A stretch of 64,000 nt of DNA from Tsukamurella sputi (GCF_007858445.1 NZ_VIGV01000002.1:682001-746000); one strand, 5' to 3'; numbered from the stretch's first letter, positions 18,295 through 26,920 are shown. Program-made: numbers and translations. The notes: a model not told the origin generated them from the sequence alone.

Positions 18295-18300
18295 TTGACA
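18295..18300 (+). promoter_or_regulatory. -35-like TTGACA upstream of the 18361 hydrolase
   Basis: A perfect TTGACA is followed by AT-poor sequence without a convincing -10 at 17-18 bases. The same TTGACAT word starts the maiA promoter on the other strand. Confidence 0.3.
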
Positions 18301-18360
18301 TCGACGTTGAAATCTCGCCATCGACGTATCGTTGCTTCACCCGCACAAGGAGACCTCACC

Positions 18361-19215
18361 ATGACCACCGCCACCGCCCCCGTGGAATCGATCACCCTCG
18401 TCGCCGACGACGTCTCGCTCGCCGCCCGCATCGCCCGTCCCGCCGGTACCTCGCGCGCCCTGATCCTCGCCGTGCACGGCGGCACCTACGACTCCGAGTA
18501 CTTCGAGGTGGGCGACGATTCCCTGCTCGCGATCGCCCCCGCGCTCGGCTACACCGTGGTCGCCGTGGACCGCCCGGGCTACGGCGGCAGCGCCGACGTC
18601 GCCGCGGATCGCCTGGGCTTCGACGCCCAGGCGAGGATCCTCACCGCCGCGATGGACGGACTCGCCGCGAGCTTCGACCTCCCCGTCGTGCTCGTCGGCC
18701 ACTCGATCGGCGGCATGCTCGCGCTGCTCGTCGCGGCGTCGTCGAGCACGCCCCGCGGCGTCGAGGTCAGCGGGCTCGGCGAGCTGTGGCAGCCCGGCAT
18801 CCGTGAGATGTGGGGCGGCCTGCGCGGCGACGCGCCGTCGATCGCGCTACCGCCCGAGGCGCACGCCGGCGTCATGCTGGGACCGGAGGGCACCTACCCC
18901 GCGGCCGCGACCGCCCGCGACGGGGAGCTGCTGCGCCCCATGCCGATGCCCGAGCTGTACGACGTCGTCGACTGGGCCGACCGGCTGCCCGCGGTCGGCG
19001 CCGCGGTGAGCGCACCCGTCCGCCTGACCTTCGCGGCGCACGACAACATCTGGCGCTCCGACGACGAGGCCGTCGCCGCCGTCGCGCGACACTTCACCGC
19101 CGCACCCTTCGCCGCCACGCTGATGGCGGACGTCGGCCACTCCATCGAGTTGCACCACATGGCCCGCGCGTACGTGCTCAGCCAGCTCTCGTTCGTCGAG
19201 CAGGTCCTGGCCTGA
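18361..19215 (+). CDS. Alpha/beta hydrolase
   Basis: This 284-residue alpha/beta hydrolase has nucleophile S115 in V-G-H-S-I-G-G. A-A-H-D-N-I-W near residue 223 supplies the acid, and V-G-H-S-I-E-L-H-H near 260 supplies the base. ATG 18361 is supported by AAGGAG 9 bases upstream; the longer open frame from 18295 lacks such a site. It is transcribed divergently from the ligase gene across the palindromic operator, so it is probably co-regulated with the cluster. Possible roles are thioesterase for the hydroxylated CoA ester or C-C/C-N hydrolase for the fission product. Confidence 0.8.
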   Translation: MTTATAPVESITLVADDVSLAARIARPAGTSRALILAVHGGTYDSEYFEVGDDSLLAIAPALGYTVVAVDRPGYGGSADVAADRLGFDAQARILTAAMDGLAASFDLPVVLVGHSIGGMLALLVAASSSTPRGVEVSGLGELWQPGIREMWGGLRGDAPSIALPPEAHAGVMLGPEGTYPAAATARDGELLRPMPMPELYDVVDWADRLPAVGAAVSAPVRLTFAAHDNIWRSDDEAVAAVARHFTAAPFAATLMADVGHSIELHHMARAYVLSQLSFVEQVLA

Positions 19216-19229
19216 TCGATCGCCAGGAC
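19204..19229. terminator. Bidirectional hairpin between hydrolase and ftsY
   Basis: GTCCTGGC and GCCAGGAC form a perfect 8-bp stem around a 10-base loop. It overlaps the hydrolase stop codon and lies 8 bases after the end of the convergent ftsY. No T-tract follows, as is common in high-G+C genomes. Confidence 0.5.
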
Positions 19230-19236
19230 GAGGGAA

Positions 19237-20724
19237 CTACCCCAGCAGGGCGTCGACGAACGCGGCCGGCTCGAACGGCGCCAGGTCGTCGGCGCCCTCG
19301 CCGAGGCCCACGAGCTTCACCGGCACGCCCAGTTCGTGCTGCACGGCGTAGACGATGCCACCCTTGGCGGTGCCGTCCAGCTTGGTGAGCACGACGCCGG
19401 TGATATCCACGACCTCCGCGAAGACCTTCGCCTGCGCGAGGCCGTTCTGGCCGATGGTCGCATCGAGAACCAGGAGCACCTCGTCGACCTTGGCCTTCTT
19501 CTCGACGACGCGCTTGACCTTGTCCAGCTCGTCCATCAGGCCGGTCTTGGTGTGCAGGCGGCCGGCGGTGTCGATCATGACGACGTCGACACCCTGCTCC
19601 GTGCCCTTGGCCACGGCGTCGAAGGCGACGGCGGCGGGGTCGGCCCCCTCCTTGCCGCGCACCACCTCGGCGCCGACGCGCTCGCCCCAGGTCTGCAGCT
19701 GATCAGCCGCGGCGGCACGGAAGGTGTCCGCAGCGCCCAGCAGCACCCGGCGGCCGTCGGCCACCAGGACCCGGGCGAGTTTGCCGGTGGTCGTGGTCTT
19801 GCCCGTGCCGTTGACGCCGACCACCAGCAGGACCGACGGTGCGCCCGCGTGCGGCAGGGCCTTGATGCTGCGGTCGTACTCGGGGTGCAGCTCCTCGATC
19901 AGCACCTGGCGGAGAAGCGCCCGGGCCTCGGCGGCGCTGGAGACGCCCTGCGTCGCGATCCGGTCGCGCAGCTTCTCGACCACGGCCATCGTCGTGGGGG
20001 TACCGAGGTCCGCGAGCAGCAGCGTGTCCTCGATCTCCTCCCAGGAGTCCTCGTCCAGGTCGCCCGCGCCGAGCAGGCCCAGCAGCGACGCACCCACCGT
20101 CGACTGCGAGCGCGCGAGCCGGCCCTTGAGCCGGTCCAGGCGGCCCGCCGTCGGGGCGATCTCGTCCAGCTGCGGGGCCGACGGTGCCGCATCCTCCGCC
20201 GGAGCGGCGGGCGCCGCAGGTGCGGCCGGCGCCTCGGGCGCCTCGGGCTCGGGCTCGGGCTCGGGCTCGGCAGGAGCCTCCGGCTCAGCAGGCGCGATGG
20301 GCGCCGAGTCCTCGATCAGCTCGATCTCGGTGGGCACCTCCGGAGCGACGTTCGCGATGCCGGGGTCGATCTCCTCGGCCTCGGCGAGGCGAGCGTCCGC
20401 CTGCGCCTGCTCAGCCTCGGCGGCCTCCTGCTCACGGCTCTCCTGCAGGTTCTTGAGCGAGACCTGGGGCGCGGCTTCGACCTTCGGCGCGGGCGGCGCC
20501 TTCGGCACCAGCGGCACGGGCTCGGCCTCGCGGGTTCCCTCACTGAACGTGAAGCCGCCGCCGGCCTTGTACCCGCCCGACTTGTCGAGGCTCTTCGGCT
20601 CCGGAGTCTCGTCCTTCAGCGACACCCGCCGGCGCTTGTTCAGGTAGAAGCCGGTGGCCAGAGCCACCAAGACCACGAGGATGACGGCGACGGCGATGAG
20701 GATCGCGATGGTGGAAGTGCTCAC
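19237..20724 (-). CDS. ftsY: Signal recognition particle receptor FtsY
   Basis: FtsY receives Ffh-ribosome complexes at the membrane. The 495-residue protein has an N-terminal transmembrane helix (about 5-27) and then a long acidic, Pro/Ala/Glu-rich A region (about 40-180). The NG domain follows, with P-loop G-V-N-G-T-G-K-T-T, D-T-A-G-R and T-K-L-D-G-T-A-K-G-G. The membrane helix is typical of actinobacterial FtsY and absent from E. coli FtsY. In M. tuberculosis it lies directly between smc and amt; here both neighbours are displaced. Start GTG 20724 has TACAGT 6 bases upstream. Confidence 0.96.
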   Translation of the reverse strand: MSTSTIAILIAVAVILVVLVALATGFYLNKRRRVSLKDETPEPKSLDKSGGYKAGGGFTFSEGTREAEPVPLVPKAPPAPKVEAAPQVSLKNLQESREQEAAEAEQAQADARLAEAEEIDPGIANVAPEVPTEIELIEDSAPIAPAEPEAPAEPEPEPEPEAPEAPAAPAAPAAPAEDAAPSAPQLDEIAPTAGRLDRLKGRLARSQSTVGASLLGLLGAGDLDEDSWEEIEDTLLLADLGTPTTMAVVEKLRDRIATQGVSSAAEARALLRQVLIEELHPEYDRSIKALPHAGAPSVLLVVGVNGTGKTTTTGKLARVLVADGRRVLLGAADTFRAAAADQLQTWGERVGAEVVRGKEGADPAAVAFDAVAKGTEQGVDVVMIDTAGRLHTKTGLMDELDKVKRVVEKKAKVDEVLLVLDATIGQNGLAQAKVFAEVVDITGVVLTKLDGTAKGGIVYAVQHELGVPVKLVGLGEGADDLAPFEPAAFVDALLG

Positions 20725-20730
20725 GCCTCG

Positions 20731-20736
20731 ACTGTA
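20731..20736 (-). promoter_or_regulatory. -10 element for leaderless ftsY
   Basis: Minus-strand TACAGT ends 6 bases before the GTG start. No Shine-Dalgarno sequence is present. Confidence 0.5.
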
Positions 20737-20748
20737 GTCAACGGCCGC

Positions 20749-22011
20749 TCAGCGACCGGCGGCGCTGCGCGCGGCGCGGCGACGGGCCCACGCCGGCGCA
20801 TGCTCGGGAAGGGGCCCGATCGCGATCATCCGGGCGGTCACGCCCTGGAGGACGGGAAACCGGCGGAGCACCCGCAGCGGCAGTGGCAAGGCGGTGGCAC
20901 CGTGGGTCCCCGCCACGGGTCCGGCGAGGGCGGGCGCGAGAATCGCGCGGTGGATCCCGCGCTGCACGCCCTGGATCACCACGGTCGGCAGCCACCGTCG
21001 CCGCTGGACCTTCGCCAGCAGCCGTGCCGGAACCGCACCGCGGGAGCGCAGAGTGGGCCCGAGTATCCGAGCGGCGGCTACCGCGTCGGCGACGGCCAGG
21101 TTGATCCCGACACCGCCCACAGGTGACATGGCGTGCGCCGCGTCGCCCAGAAGAAGCAGGCCGTCCGCGTACCAGCGACGGAGCCGGTTGAGCTCGACGT
21201 CGAGAAGTTTGACGTCGTCCATCGATGCGACGGAATCGAGCCGGTCGGCCGTCCAGGGCAGCAGCGCGGCCACGTCGCGGCGGAATTCCTCGATGCCGGC
21301 CGACCGGAGAGCCGCGTCGTGCCCCTTGGGGATGACGTAGGCGCACTGCCAGTACTCGCCCCGGTCGATGGTGATCGCGAACCGCCCGACGCTGAGCCGT
21401 CCGAAGACCCCGTCGGGGTCGGTGCTCGTACGCGGCAGCCGGAACCACAGCACGTCCATCGGTACCCCGAAGCGACGCGGCCTGATCCCGGCGGCGGCGC
21501 GGACGGCGGACGACCGGCCGTCGCACGCAACCGTCAGAGACGCCGCCAGGTCGTGCTCGGTGCCCGTCGCGCGGTCGCGATAGCGCACGCCGACGACGGT
21601 GTCGTCCTGCCGGAGCACGTCGATGACTTCCGCGTCACGGATCAGAGTGAAGGTGCGCTCCTCCGCCGCAGCTGCGGCGAGGAGATCGAGCAGGTCCCAC
21701 TGCGGCGCGAACGCGATGTTCCTGTGCGCGCCGGGTAACCGGCGGAAGTCGGCGACCGGAGCCTCGCCCGCATCGAGCCGGACCGTCATCCGTTCGACGT
21801 CACGGTGCGGCATCGCCGCGAACCGCTCGCCGAGGCCGAGTTCGTCGAGCAGGGTCAGGGTCGAGGCGTGCACCGTGTCGCCGCGGAAGTCGCGCAGGAA
21901 GTCGGAGTGCTTCTCCAACACGGTGACTCGCACCCCGCCGCGCGCGAGCAGGAGTCCGAGCACCATGCCCGCGGGGCCGCCGCCCACGACGGCGCACTCA
22001 TTATTCATCAT
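20749..22011 (-). CDS. FAD-dependent monooxygenase (PHBH fold)
   Basis: This 420-residue class-A flavoprotein monooxygenase has G-G-G-P-A-G-M (10-16) and D-G-R-S-S-A-V-R (near 160). The second FAD motif G-D-A-A-H-A-M-S-P-V-G-G-V-G-I-N-L-A-V-A-D-A is also present. The family hydroxylates aromatic rings or modifies polyketides. The substrate is unknown, and there is no dioxygenase or transporter alongside. The start is taken at ATG 22011 because TAGATT lies 7 bases upstream; a second ATG follows immediately. It is the first gene of the block separating ftsY from smc and is transcribed away from the secreted-protein operon. Confidence 0.82.
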   Translation of the reverse strand: MMNNECAVVGGGPAGMVLGLLLARGGVRVTVLEKHSDFLRDFRGDTVHASTLTLLDELGLGERFAAMPHRDVERMTVRLDAGEAPVADFRRLPGAHRNIAFAPQWDLLDLLAAAAAEERTFTLIRDAEVIDVLRQDDTVVGVRYRDRATGTEHDLAASLTVACDGRSSAVRAAAGIRPRRFGVPMDVLWFRLPRTSTDPDGVFGRLSVGRFAITIDRGEYWQCAYVIPKGHDAALRSAGIEEFRRDVAALLPWTADRLDSVASMDDVKLLDVELNRLRRWYADGLLLLGDAAHAMSPVGGVGINLAVADAVAAARILGPTLRSRGAVPARLLAKVQRRRWLPTVVIQGVQRGIHRAILAPALAGPVAGTHGATALPLPLRVLRRFPVLQGVTARMIAIGPLPEHAPAWARRRAARSAAGR

Positions 22012-22018
22012 GTGTTGA

Positions 22019-22024
22019 AATCTA
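22019..22024 (-). promoter_or_regulatory. -10 element for leaderless monooxygenase gene
   Basis: Minus-strand TAGATT ends 7 bases before ATG 22011. Confidence 0.45.
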
Positions 22025-22191
22025 CTCCAGGCGTGACGCGCGGACAAGAGCGAGCGGCGTCCGGGCACCGCTGCGATCGAGATCACGGATCCCGGATCGC
22101 GGTGATCAGAACTCTTCGCGGGCCGTACGACCACAACTAGCGTTCAGCTTCCATCGGGCTCCCCACCTCCTGAAGAAAGCGAGATCGCCCC

Positions 22192-22788
22192 ATGCGCACT
22201 CCCCTTCCCCGCCGGACCTTCGTCGCCGCGGTGGCCGTCACGGCGGCCGCAGCGGCGGGCGTCGTCGCCGCGCCCGCCGCGAACGCCGACACCCTCACGG
22301 GCACGTTCTCGATCGACTCGGGTTCCTACTTCCGGATGATCCTGCCCAGCGGCACCTCCTCGGGCCCGTTCCTCGCGAACGGCAACTCGACCGACTCGGA
22401 CAAGACGATCACCCCGCTCTCCGGGTCGTTGACCTCGGGCTCGTACCAGGGCCAGGTGACCTCGGCGCGCACCTTCTTCGGCTCCGACTTCGTGACCTCG
22501 ACCAAGGCCACCGACCCGCAGACCGGCTCGACGACGGCCGTCCCGACGATCACCCGCAACGGCTCGTCGCTGTCGGGTGACCTCTCGGCGTTCGGCGTCG
22601 CCTGGAACGGGCAGGTCTTCAACCAGGGTGCACCGAAGCCGGGGGGCGGCCTCCCGGGCAAGACCAGCCGCGTCACCGGCTCGATCAACGGCTCCAGCTA
22701 CACCCTCACCTGGACCAGCCAGATCGTCGGCGGACCGTTCAACAACTTCACCGGCCTGTGGCATCTCACCGGTACGTACAGCAAGTAG
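22192..22788 (+). CDS. Secreted protein of unknown family (paralogue of 23759 lipoprotein)
   Basis: I do not recognise the family. The protein has 198 residues and a clear signal peptide (R-R-T-F, a 20-residue Ala/Val core, cleavage likely after A-A-N-A-D-A region near residue 32). The mature part is Ser/Thr/Gly-rich. It shares an ordered set of motifs with the lipoprotein at 23759: a [S/T]-Y-F-[R/K]-M start, G-P-F-[L/V]-x-N, F-N-Q-G-A-P-K-P, and a terminal G-G-P-F-N-[N/D]-F-T-G-[L/V]-W-H-L. A TAGCGT at 22139 may be its promoter. It is probably the first gene of an operon with a membrane protein, the lipoprotein, another secreted protein and an ABC exporter. Confidence 0.8.
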   Translation: MRTPLPRRTFVAAVAVTAAAAAGVVAAPAANADTLTGTFSIDSGSYFRMILPSGTSSGPFLANGNSTDSDKTITPLSGSLTSGSYQGQVTSARTFFGSDFVTSTKATDPQTGSTTAVPTITRNGSSLSGDLSAFGVAWNGQVFNQGAPKPGGGLPGKTSRVTGSINGSSYTLTWTSQIVGGPFNNFTGLWHLTGTYSK

Positions 22789-23762
22789 CCGGTCCGGCCG
22801 GCGCGACGGCGGCGTTGCTCGGGGGCGTCCCCCGGCTGCGGGCGGTCGCGCCGCCCCGCACCGCGGCGGCGGCTCCCGCTCGTCTCTGGCCCGCGTGGAT
22901 CCTCCTCGTTGCGGGGCTGGCCCTGGCACTGGGCTCGGTGGCGGGCGGGCTGCCCACCACCTCCGCCGGCGCGACGAAGATGCTCGACGCCTTCTCGCCG
23001 CACCTGACGCCGGCATCGCTGGATCGCCTCGACGGTGACGTCGACGGGATCTCCCGCTTCGGGGCAGCCACCCGCGCGGAGTCCGCGGCGGGCCGTCTCA
23101 CCGGTGCGCCGCGCACCGCCGACTACGCGAACCGGTCGGTGGACATCGAGACCAACGCCCGCGAGCTGCTCGCCTCGGCCCGGGCGGCGAAGCCCGACGT
23201 CGACGCCCTCGCCCGGATCCGCGGACTCGGGACGCTCCCCCAGCTGCTCCTGCTCGTGGGGATCGTGCTGGCGGTCGCCGGCGCGGTGCTTCTGCGTTCC
23301 CGATCGGCGCCGCAGCGGCGATGGGCGAGCGCAGCCGCGGCGGTCGGTGCCGTCGTCCTCCTGGTGCATCCCTTCGCCTCCGGGCTGGCGGGCGGCTCCG
23401 GATCGGCGGGACGCGTGATCGACCGGTTCGCTCCGATCATGACCGAGCAACAGGTCGTGCGCCTCCAGCACGACTTCCTCTCCCTGGTCGGCGCCGTCGG
23501 GGAGATCGACCGCGGCACCGCGGTCCGGCGCACGCCGGAGGTCCGCGCCTTCACCGCCTCCTGGCAGACGGTCTCCTCCGACCTCGCGTCGCTCACCGGC
23601 GCGATCAACGACAACCTCCCCGACTACCGGCGTCTGGCATCCACCAACGCCGCGCTTCCGACACCCGGCGGGACCTTCGCGGTCCTGCCCTGGGCGGAGC
23701 TCGCCCTCGGCGTCGTCGTGGCGGGCGCCCTGGTCGGGTCCCGACGAAAGGCCCTCCCATGA
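22758..23762 (+). CDS. Membrane protein of unknown function
   Basis: I do not recognise this 334-residue protein. It has four hydrophobic segments (about 43-65, 150-170, 180-205 and 308-327). Two exported stretches of about 90 residues between them share related sequence: each has L-D/Q-x-x-[D/E] and ends around a T-x-E-[L/V]-R-type helix, suggesting an internal duplication. ATG 22758 overlaps the previous gene by 31 bases and has no clear ribosome-binding site; TTG 22815 is an alternative start that removes the overlap. The stop overlaps the next ATG (ATGA), so it is coupled to the lipoprotein gene. Confidence 0.72.
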   Translation: MASHRYVQQVAGPAGATAALLGGVPRLRAVAPPRTAAAAPARLWPAWILLVAGLALALGSVAGGLPTTSAGATKMLDAFSPHLTPASLDRLDGDVDGISRFGAATRAESAAGRLTGAPRTADYANRSVDIETNARELLASARAAKPDVDALARIRGLGTLPQLLLLVGIVLAVAGAVLLRSRSAPQRRWASAAAAVGAVVLLVHPFASGLAGGSGSAGRVIDRFAPIMTEQQVVRLQHDFLSLVGAVGEIDRGTAVRRTPEVRAFTASWQTVSSDLASLTGAINDNLPDYRRLASTNAALPTPGGTFAVLPWAELALGVVVAGALVGSRRKALP

Positions 23763-24619
23763 GAGCGATCTCGGCTCCACGCCGGACCACGCGGCGCGTC
23801 GGCGCGCTCGCGCTCATCGCTGTGATCGCAGCGGCGTCCGCGGCATGCGGCTCGCCAGCACCGTCGCAGCCGGAGAATCCCGAGCAGCTCGTCGGACTCT
23901 TCCGTTTCACGCCCGGTGGATTCGCCGGCGGGAAGCCGACGGGCACCTACTTCAAGATGGCGATCGTCGGCGGCACGGCCGACGGGCCCTTCGTGAACAA
24001 CGCCAACTCGCCGATCGACGAAGGCCGGGTCACCGCCCTGCGGCCGGGCTCCGCGGGCGGCCTGCGCACCGGCGCCTATCAGTCGGAGGCGAAACCCGGT
24101 TTCCGTAACGGTGATTCGCTCTCGGGATCGGTCATCACGCCGACGAAGTTCTTCGACGTGCTGTTCGGGATCTCGACGAACGCCGTCGACCCGCAGACCC
24201 TCGCGGCCCTCCCGACCCCCTCGGTGACGCGGACCGGCACGCGGCTGACCGCGGACGTCTCCGCCTGGGCCGCGTCGTGGAACAACCAGGAGTTCAATCA
24301 GGGCGCACCGAAACCCGTCGCGCGCACCGACGCCGCCGCGGCGGGCCAGGAACAGGTCGCGAAGGCCTGGGACGTCGTCTCGCAGCGCTGGCTGGCCCAG
24401 CCCGCCGCAGCGAAGTCCACCGGCCCCACCGCGACCGGGACCTTCGACCCCGCCACCCGGCGCTTCACTCTCGACTGGACGAGCCACATCCAGGGCGGAC
24501 CGTTCAACGACTTCACGGGCGTCTGGCACCTGGAGGGCGTCTTCGAGCCCGGACTCCCTCCCACCGCCGCCGGTCCGCCCGCGTCTCCCCATTCCTCCGC
24601 ACCGAAGAAGGCACCATGA
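23759..24619 (+). CDS. Lipoprotein related to the 22192 secreted protein
   Basis: This 286-residue predicted lipoprotein has an Arg-rich n-region, a hydrophobic core and a lipobox ending A-S-A-A-C at Cys30. Residues about 42-250 repeat the motif order of the 22192 protein: G-T-Y-F-K-M, G-P-F-V-N-N, F-F-D-V-L-F, F-N-Q-G-A-P-K-P and G-G-P-F-N-D-F-T-G-V-W-H-L. A 60-residue insertion with Q-V-A-K-A-W-D-V-V-S-Q-R-W is added. The start overlaps the previous stop and its stop overlaps the next start, both as ATGA. Two versions of one exported domain, one free and one lipid-anchored, in the same operon suggest a paired extracellular function. Which function is unknown. Confidence 0.78.
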   Translation: MRAISAPRRTTRRVGALALIAVIAAASAACGSPAPSQPENPEQLVGLFRFTPGGFAGGKPTGTYFKMAIVGGTADGPFVNNANSPIDEGRVTALRPGSAGGLRTGAYQSEAKPGFRNGDSLSGSVITPTKFFDVLFGISTNAVDPQTLAALPTPSVTRTGTRLTADVSAWAASWNNQEFNQGAPKPVARTDAAAAGQEQVAKAWDVVSQRWLAQPAAAKSTGPTATGTFDPATRRFTLDWTSHIQGGPFNDFTGVWHLEGVFEPGLPPTAAGPPASPHSSAPKKAP

Positions 24620-25422
24620 CCCGCATCCCGCCCGCGCTCGCCCGCACCGTCGTCACCGCCGCCCTCGCGGTCGCGGTCCCCGTCGCCGGCAGTGCGACGG
24701 CGGCCCCGACTCCGAAGCCTGCACCGAATCCGGCACCGTCTCCGGGCAGTTCGACAACGTCCCCGTCCGCTGCTGCGAAGCCGACCGGGGCGACGTCGTC
24801 GACGGGAAAGCCCGGGGGTGCGGCGTCCACCGTCGTGCCCGGCGTGAACCCGGCCGACATCCAGTGCCCGCTCGGCTGGCCCAAGCCGCGGGAGAAAGGC
24901 GGCCTGGCCTCCCTCATCCTGCTCGCACCCGCAGCCGGTGCGTTCACCGACGAGGCCTTCGCCGCCGGCCAGGCCTACGATCCGATCCTCAGCCTGTTCG
25001 GCCCCTTCCTCGCCGCGATCAAACCCGTGATCGAGCAGTCGCAGCCTGCGCTCGCAGGCCCCGTCGGCGCGCTCAACGCCGCCGAGCAGGCCGTCTACGA
25101 CGCGATCAAGCCCCTCTACGCGCAGTACCGGCCCAAGGTCATCGAGGCCCTGACCAAGACCGGCGACGACCTCGCGCCCGCCCTCCAGGAGCTGGCCGCC
25201 ACACCCGCCGCCGCGTGCCTCGTGGCCTGGGAGGACCAGGTCCTCGTCGGCCTGCAGACCGGGAAGTGGTCGCCCATCGCCACCGGCGGGCTGGCCGCGC
25301 TCGGCGAGCTCGCCACGAGCGGCAAGGGCGGCGGGGCCGCGCAGGCGGCACCGGCCACAAAGCCGGGCGCGAAGCCCGCCACACCGAAGCCCGGCACGAC
25401 CGTCGCCGCGAAGCCGCGGTGA
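24616..25422 (+). CDS. Secreted Pro/Ala-rich protein
   Basis: I do not recognise this 268-residue protein. A signal peptide (about 1-30, A-T-A-A cleavage) is followed by a Pro/Ser/Thr/Ala-rich linker (31-75). A helical domain (about 80-225) follows, with two Cys (near 84 and 199) that could form a disulphide, and the protein ends in a Lys/Pro/Ala tail. The mature domain includes L-L-A-P-A-A-G-A-F-T-D-E-A-F-A. It is coupled by 4-base overlaps to the lipoprotein upstream and the ABC exporter downstream. Confidence 0.75.
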   Translation: MTRIPPALARTVVTAALAVAVPVAGSATAAPTPKPAPNPAPSPGSSTTSPSAAAKPTGATSSTGKPGGAASTVVPGVNPADIQCPLGWPKPREKGGLASLILLAPAAGAFTDEAFAAGQAYDPILSLFGPFLAAIKPVIEQSQPALAGPVGALNAAEQAVYDAIKPLYAQYRPKVIEALTKTGDDLAPALQELAATPAAACLVAWEDQVLVGLQTGKWSPIATGGLAALGELATSGKGGGAAQAAPATKPGAKPATPKPGTTVAAKPR

Positions 25423-26894
25423 TCGAACTCTCCGGGGTCACGGTCCGCTACGGCGGGGCGGTGGCCGTCGAGGACGTGACCTTCACCGCACAGTCGGGCG
25501 AGGTCACGGGGCTGATCGGCCCGAACGGCGCCGGGAAGTCGACCACCCTGCGGCTGATCGCCGGTCTGGAGCACCCTGCGTCCGGGACGGTCACGATCGA
25601 CGGCCTACTCTACGCCGATCTCCCGAACCCGGGCTCCGCGATCGGCGTCCTCCTCGACGCCGGTTGGGCGTCGCCGACGCGGACCGCGCGCGAGCACCTG
25701 CGCTGGATGGCGGCGGCGATCGGGCTGCCTGGCGACCGTGTCATCGCGGCGCTGGAGCTGGTCGGCCTCCAGGACGTGGCCGACCGGCCCGTCGGCGGCT
25801 TCTCGTTGGGCATGCGGCAGCGGCTCGCGATCGCGGGCGCGGTGCTCGGTGACCCGCCGGTCATCGTCCTCGACGAGCCGGTCAACGGCCTCGATCCCGA
25901 GGCCATCGCGTGGATCCGCCGTACGCTCCGCGCCCTCGCCGACGAGGGGCGGACGGTTCTGCTGTCGTCGCACCTGCTGAGCGAGCTGGAGCAGACCGCG
26001 GACCGGATCGTCGCGCTGCACGAGGGCCGCGTGGTCGCGGATGCACCGCTCGCCGAACTCATCGAGCCCGCGCCGCCGGGGCGCTCAGGGCTCGAGGAGC
26101 TGTACTTCCGGCTCACGGGCGACGACGGTGCCGACACCCCCGCTCGCGCAGAGGCCCCCGCCCGGCCGCCCGGCGTCGTTCGACGGTCCGTCGCCGCAGA
26201 ATCCCGGAAGTCGCTGACCTCCCGCGGTTTCCGCGCTGCGCTCGGCGGCGCGCTCGGCGCGGCCCTCGCGGTGGCCGTGGTCGTGGGCGTCTTCTCGCCG
26301 GTCTTCCGCGACGCGTCCGTGACCACCGCGGCGTACGGTGCCGGGCTCGTCGGCGGAGCGCTCATCGTGGTTGCCGGAACCCTGCTGATCGGCCTCGATC
26401 GCGAGCACGGCACCCTGGCGCTGACGCGGATACTGCTCCCCCGGTCGCTGCTCGGCTACGGCGCGAAGGCACTGGTGGCCGGCGTATCGGGCGCCGCGAC
26501 CGGGCTGCTGAGTGCGGTGCTCGCCATCGTGATCGCGCTCGTCACCGGGCTTGCCTCTCCCGGCCGCGAGGTGCTGCACCTCCTCATCAGCATCCCGGTC
26601 GCGGGCGTCCTCCTGGCGGTGCTCGGGCTCGCCGTCGGGCATCTCGTCCCGTCCACGACGGCGGCGGTCGGGGTCGTGCTCGGCTGGTGGTTCCTCGTGG
26701 AGGCGATCGCGGTGCCCGCGCTGCCCTTCGGTCGTGCGCTGGCGGCGTGGCTGCCCGCGACCAGCGCGCAGTTCGGGACGATCGGCGTCCCCGCCCACAC
26801 GGCGGCGTGGTCGCCGTGGATCTCGGTGGCGATCCTCGCCGCATGGACTGCCGTTCTCAGTGCGATCGCCGCGGTCCGGGAACGCCGGGCCTGA
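25419..26894 (+). CDS. ABC transporter, fused ATPase and ABC-2-type permease
   Basis: This 491-residue half-transporter has a nucleotide-binding domain at residues 1-225: Walker A G-P-N-G-A-G-K-S-T (36-44), signature F-S-L-G-M-R-Q-R, Walker B V-I-V-L-D-E-P-V-N-G-L-D and an H-loop in S-S-H-L-L. It is fused to a permease domain with six hydrophobic segments (about 265-485). The F-S-L-G-M form and the V-N-G-L-D are typical of drug or bacitracin-type exporters. GTG 25419 overlaps the previous stop (GTGA), so no upstream start is possible without losing coupling. As the last gene of a secreted-protein operon it may export a substrate handled by the exported partners or protect against an envelope-active compound. 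Confidence 0.85.
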   Translation: MIELSGVTVRYGGAVAVEDVTFTAQSGEVTGLIGPNGAGKSTTLRLIAGLEHPASGTVTIDGLLYADLPNPGSAIGVLLDAGWASPTRTAREHLRWMAAAIGLPGDRVIAALELVGLQDVADRPVGGFSLGMRQRLAIAGAVLGDPPVIVLDEPVNGLDPEAIAWIRRTLRALADEGRTVLLSSHLLSELEQTADRIVALHEGRVVADAPLAELIEPAPPGRSGLEELYFRLTGDDGADTPARAEAPARPPGVVRRSVAAESRKSLTSRGFRAALGGALGAALAVAVVVGVFSPVFRDASVTTAAYGAGLVGGALIVVAGTLLIGLDREHGTLALTRILLPRSLLGYGAKALVAGVSGAATGLLSAVLAIVIALVTGLASPGREVLHLLISIPVAGVLLAVLGLAVGHLVPSTTAAVGVVLGWWFLVEAIAVPALPFGRALAAWLPATSAQFGTIGVPAHTAAWSPWISVAILAAWTAVLSAIAAVRERRA

Positions 26895-26920
26895 CGCCGC
26901 CGTCGGCCGCCACGCCGCCT

